A stretch of DNA of 33,643 nt, taken from a virus. Positions 31,787 through 33,643 of the stretch are shown one piece after another. Made by a program: the position numbers and the translations under genes. The notes under the pieces are model-generated. The model ran no database searches and had not been told where the DNA came from. It was given only the letters and a program-made list of their open reading frames with translations. Location of the stretch: positions 1-33,643 of the IMG/VR virus record IMGVR_UViG_3300010885_049182; one strand, 5' to 3'. Positions within the stretch are counted from its first letter, which is position 1, and each line of letters begins with the position of its first letter.

Positions 31787-32125
31787 ATGACAGCGACAAA
31801 AGAATGGATTGAAGGATTGAAAGAAGGCGACAAGGTTGCCTTGTACAATCGCCGATGGGGAATCTCAACAGTGACCCGCGTGACTAATTGCCGCATTATG
31901 GCGGGCGGATTGACATTTGACCGCAAAACAGGCAAGGAGTACGGCGGTAGTGGATGGAATTTCGGATCAATCAGACCGCTGACCCAAACATTTGTAGATG
32001 AACGAAAAGAACATGATCGACGGATAAAGGCGCAAAAAGCCTTTAAGGAAATCGACTATTTAAAACTGACAACGGATCAGTTAGAAGCGATTGTCGCTAT
32101 CGTAAACGCGAAAGAGACTGCTTAA
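31787..32125 (+). CDS. Small beta-barrel-like phage protein (112 aa)
   Basis: GAGGGG lies upstream of ATG 31787. GDKVALYNRRWGISTVTRVT followed by IMAGGLTFDRKTGKEYGG resembles a small barrel domain (promoter-clearance or SH3-like) seen in many phage hypotheticals, with a helical C terminus (AFKEIDYLKLTTDQLEAIVA). Its TAA overlaps the ATG of a 26-residue frame by one base. Confidence 0.7.
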   Translation: MTATKEWIEGLKEGDKVALYNRRWGISTVTRVTNCRIMAGGLTFDRKTGKEYGGSGWNFGSIRPLTQTFVDERKEHDRRIKAQKAFKEIDYLKLTTDQLEAIVAIVNAKETA

Positions 32126-32205
32126 TGCCTGACCAACAAGTGACCATTCCCTGCCGTGTTTGCGGCAGGGAACTGATTGCATCTCCTACAACAGGAAGGA
32201 AATAA
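32125..32205 (+). CDS. Micro-protein with CxxC (26 aa)
   Basis: ATG 32125-32127 overlaps the TAA of the 112-residue gene (TAATG), the coupling seen elsewhere in this genome. The product is MPDQQVTIPCRVCGRELIAS and a short tail, with C10 and C13 in a rubredoxin-knuckle-like CRVCGRE. One CxxC half-site would need a partner to hold zinc. A perfect 8-bp hairpin (32149-32170) lies within the coding sequence over the two Cys codons. Translation is not proven. Confidence 0.5.
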   Translation: MPDQQVTIPCRVCGRELIASPTTGRK

Positions 32206-32212
32206 GTATCTA

Positions 32213-32632
32213 ATGCCATCAAAACGTCATACAGACCGCATCGGTGTAATTTTATCGCCCCAAGCGGAGGAGTTTATCCGTTCCCGCGTCGATCCTGTAC
32301 GGGAGTTCGGAGCGGGTAGGGAATCTATCTCTACCCCGACAACAAACACCATCGAACGATACGCCGCGCTCATCGCAGACGGCGACGAGGAAGTCCAGGA
32401 GAAACTCAGCGAGGCAGAACTGAACTACCTGCGCGATATCCTCAATGGGACATTCATCACGCCCGACACGATTTCCAATTTATGGATGGAAGTCGCCGAC
32501 GCGGAGCCCGAATACGCTGTTAAATGGGGCATAAACGACAGCGAATTGGTCGTCAAACTCCAGATTATGCCTCTACACGCTCTCTGCGCCATCGTTGAGA
32601 ACGTCGAAGCGTACTGGAGGAAGGCAAAGTAA
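32213..32632 (+). CDS. Last gene of the plus-strand operon, uncharacterised (139 aa)
   Basis: ATG 32213 (MPSKRHTDRIGVILSPQ) is chosen; AGGAAGG lies about 13 bases upstream. A frame from TTG 32177 would overlap the 26-residue frame. The protein is acidic and helical (NTIERYAALIADGDEEVQEK, LSEAELNYLRDILNGT, LQIMPLHALCAIVENVEAYW). No family recognised. The bidirectional terminator follows nine bases after the stop. Confidence 0.7.
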   Translation: MPSKRHTDRIGVILSPQAEEFIRSRVDPVREFGAGRESISTPTTNTIERYAALIADGDEEVQEKLSEAELNYLRDILNGTFITPDTISNLWMEVADAEPEYAVKWGINDSELVVKLQIMPLHALCAIVENVEAYWRKAK

Positions 32633-32640
32633 AAACGTCA

Positions 32641-32674
32641 GGGGCGAGGTAGATTATCCTACCTCGCCCCTTTT
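32641..32674. terminator. Bidirectional intrinsic terminator
   Basis: GGGGCGAGGTAG (32641-32652) pairs perfectly with CTACCTCGCCCC (32659-32670) around a six-base loop. TTTT follows on the plus strand and TGACGTTTTT on the minus strand. It separates the convergent operons. The stop codon of the minus-strand 97-residue gene (32661-32659) is part of the stem. Confidence 0.9.
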
Positions 32675-32952
32675 ATCTGCGCTTCCAATTCCCCAATCCG
32701 ACAACAGGCGGCTTCGTGTTTCTCAAACCATTTATCGCACACACTTGTGCGAGTATCCCGCGAATCCAGAGCGCTTTGTAAATCCTCATCAGCTTCCTGT
32801 CGCTGGACTTTTTCATCGAACGCCCTCTCGTTTTCCGCTTCCAACTCCTTGATGTAGGATATCGCCTTCCTGATTCGCTCAGACACAGAGGGATATTCGC
32901 TTGACATACAATCAGCATCATTCCTCAATTCAATCAACTGGTAACAATCCAT
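32659..32952 (-). CDS. Small coiled-coil protein with embedded palindrome (97 aa)
   Basis: AGGAAG precedes ATG 32952. The start overlaps the gene before by 23 bases. Residues about 22-58 form a charged coiled coil (RIRKAISYIKELEAENERA). The palindromic 18-mer at 32735-32752 lies in frame and encodes RTSVCD within the otherwise helical SRDT...KWFEKHEAACC region. Such small coiled-coil proteins are common in phage accessory regions. Function unknown. Confidence 0.7.
   Translation of the reverse strand: MDCYQLIELRNDADCMSSEYPSVSERIRKAISYIKELEAENERAFDEKVQRQEADEDLQSALDSRDTRTSVCDKWFEKHEAACCRIGELEAQIKGAR
32735..32752. repeat. 18-bp palindromic element inside a gene
   Basis: A perfect TCGCACACACTTGTGCGA, in frame in the 97-residue gene, read there as codons for RTSVC plus the first two bases of D. 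This is identical to 18213-18230 and 33588-33605. Confidence 0.9.
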
Positions 32953-33229
32953 TGACTTCCTCTCTCAACTCAAACGATAAAGGCGAAACCGTTTCGCCTT
33001 TATCGAACGCTATCAACCATTTACCCGCTACCTCTGGCATCGCCCATGACCGCTGTATACCCTTGTAAACATCAGTAGCACAGACGATACGAGGAGCGAC
33101 CACCCATAACGCCGCTACCCTGATGCGCTCTTTCTGTGCCGTCCTGCGAAACGATAAGGCAATCGGGCAGCAGGACGTATCAGAGCGTTTCCCTTGCGCG
33201 ATATCGTCAGCCGTGATGGTCAGGCGCAA
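32930..33229 (-). CDS. Small conserved-type phage protein (99 aa, TTG start)
   Basis: The start is TTG 33229 (read M, then RLTITADDIAQGKRSD), because GAGGGG lies nine bases upstream and overlaps the stop of the methyltransferase. A longer TTG frame from 33268 has no such site. SCCPIALSF near the start and GKWLIAFDKGETVSPLSFEL near the end match a small protein I have seen in many phages, generally unnamed. VRVAALWVV-type strands lie between. Function unknown. It is likely translated with the methyltransferase. Confidence 0.7.
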   Translation of the reverse strand: MRLTITADDIAQGKRSDTSCCPIALSFRRTAQKERIRVAALWVVAPRIVCATDVYKGIQRSWAMPEVAGKWLIAFDKGETVSPLSFELREEVNGLLPVD

Positions 33230-33236
33230 AATTCTA

Positions 33237-33643
33237 TTACCCCTCGGCGAACGGGTCAGATAAATCAACTTCGCTGAATCGGTTTGCGATGGCTACGAGG
33301 ATAGGGTAGACCTGTGCGGGAACGACGGCGTTACCTAACGCTTTCAATCGTTTGGCACGGTCAGGCAGCTTGCTGGTGATTGTTCGCGGCGCTTCCCATT
33401 CGTGCTGTTCTTCGCCGGGGCGGGCGGAGAATCGGAAACATACGTCCATCCCTGCGGAAAGCCCTGCAACTGTTCCACCCATGACGGATTCAAGACTCCC
33501 TGTATCACTTGCTCCAATGTCGGCGAAAAGTTCGCACTGCTGTATCCGCCCACTTTGTTCGCTTTGGGCGTTGGAAACTCGGTGCGCTCGCACACACTTG
33601 TGCGATGCTTCAGGTTGTAAATGTCCGTCCTGAGTGAGCGTCC
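33237..33643 (-). pseudogene. C-terminal part of a cytosine-C5 DNA methyltransferase, frameshifted and cut by window edge
   Basis: One frame, open to the window edge, gives TEFPTPKANKVGG and VLNPSWVEQLQGFPQGWTY, the target-recognition end common in phage C5 methyltransferases. It then runs to a stop at 33344. The next frame supplies the missing continuation: EWEAPRTITSKLPDRAKRLK and ALGNAVVPAQVYPILVAIANRF, the family's motif X (GNAVVP). The change of frame falls near 33414-33420, in GCCCCGGCG. One extra C there would restore one frame (SPPAPGEEQHEWEAPR). The catalytic domain lies outside the window. A real mutation, sequencing error or frameshifting cannot be told apart here. Confidence 0.8.
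33588..33605. repeat. 18-bp palindromic element inside the methyltransferase reading frame
   Basis: A perfect TCGCACACACTTGTGCGA. In the methyltransferase frame (minus strand) it reads RTSVC followed by E, within NLKHRTSVCERTEFPTP, which is the same reading frame of the palindrome as in the 97-residue gene. Confidence 0.9.

Noticed and set aside
32785-32800. CTGATGAG on the minus strand, a possible third hammerhead core near the palindrome copy at 32735.
   Set aside because: No GAAA follows a stem II, no NUH triplet is placed correctly, and the sequence is explained as codons for EADED in the 97-residue gene.
33405-33425. Programmed -1 frameshifting to express the whole methyltransferase.
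   Set aside because: No X-XXY-YYZ slippery heptamer or following pseudoknot is visible; a base loss in a C-run is a simpler explanation.

Overview
This window is a segment of a tailed-phage genome, most likely a short-tailed (podovirus-like) virus or a closely related prophage. The evidence is a compact module of packaging, head, tail and internal-virion genes, all on the minus strand. It holds a large terminase with an ATPase and nuclease core, a portal with a coiled-coil tail, an acidic scaffold and an N4-gp56-type major capsid protein. No tape-measure or tail-tube gene is visible. The host cannot be named. Most virion genes have ordinary Shine-Dalgarno sites, several in a conserved AAGGAATCACA leader. 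No tRNA, CRISPR array, integrase, polymerase or lysis gene is visible.

Layout: (1) 28.2 kb down to 1, minus strand, read right to left: two small genes, small and large terminase, two small proteins, portal, a small basic protein, scaffold, major capsid protein, two minor virion proteins, two head-tail adaptors, two small conserved proteins, an SGNH-esterase tail protein, three tail proteins including a nozzle-like 1042-residue protein, a fibre-like protein, and three probable internal or ejection proteins ending in a 1892-residue giant with a HEXXH motif. (2) 28.16-28.50 kb: an AT-rich divergent promoter region. (3) 28.5-32.6 kb, plus strand: eleven small genes without recognisable homologues, which look like early host-takeover genes. 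(4) 32.64 kb: a bidirectional terminator between convergent operons. (5) 32.66 kb to the end, minus strand: a coiled-coil protein, a small conserved phage protein and the C-terminal part of a cytosine-C5 DNA methyltransferase broken by a frameshift.

The most unusual content is RNA-level. The first four gene junctions of the plus-strand operon alternate between two types of RNA element. Junctions 1 and 3 carry a nearly identical 88-bp leader that ends exactly at the start codon. Junctions 2 and 4 carry sequences with the complete hammerhead ribozyme core (CUGAUGA, GAAA and a GUC cleavage triplet), one in the type II and one in the type I permutation. Stem III of both ribozymes is built on an 18-bp palindrome, TCGYACACACTTGTRCGA. 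That palindrome occurs nine times in the window: in intergenic hairpins of the late operon, in the loop of a strong terminator, and in-frame inside two coding regions. This looks like a dispersed palindromic element, with base changes in the ribozyme copies that preserve pairing.
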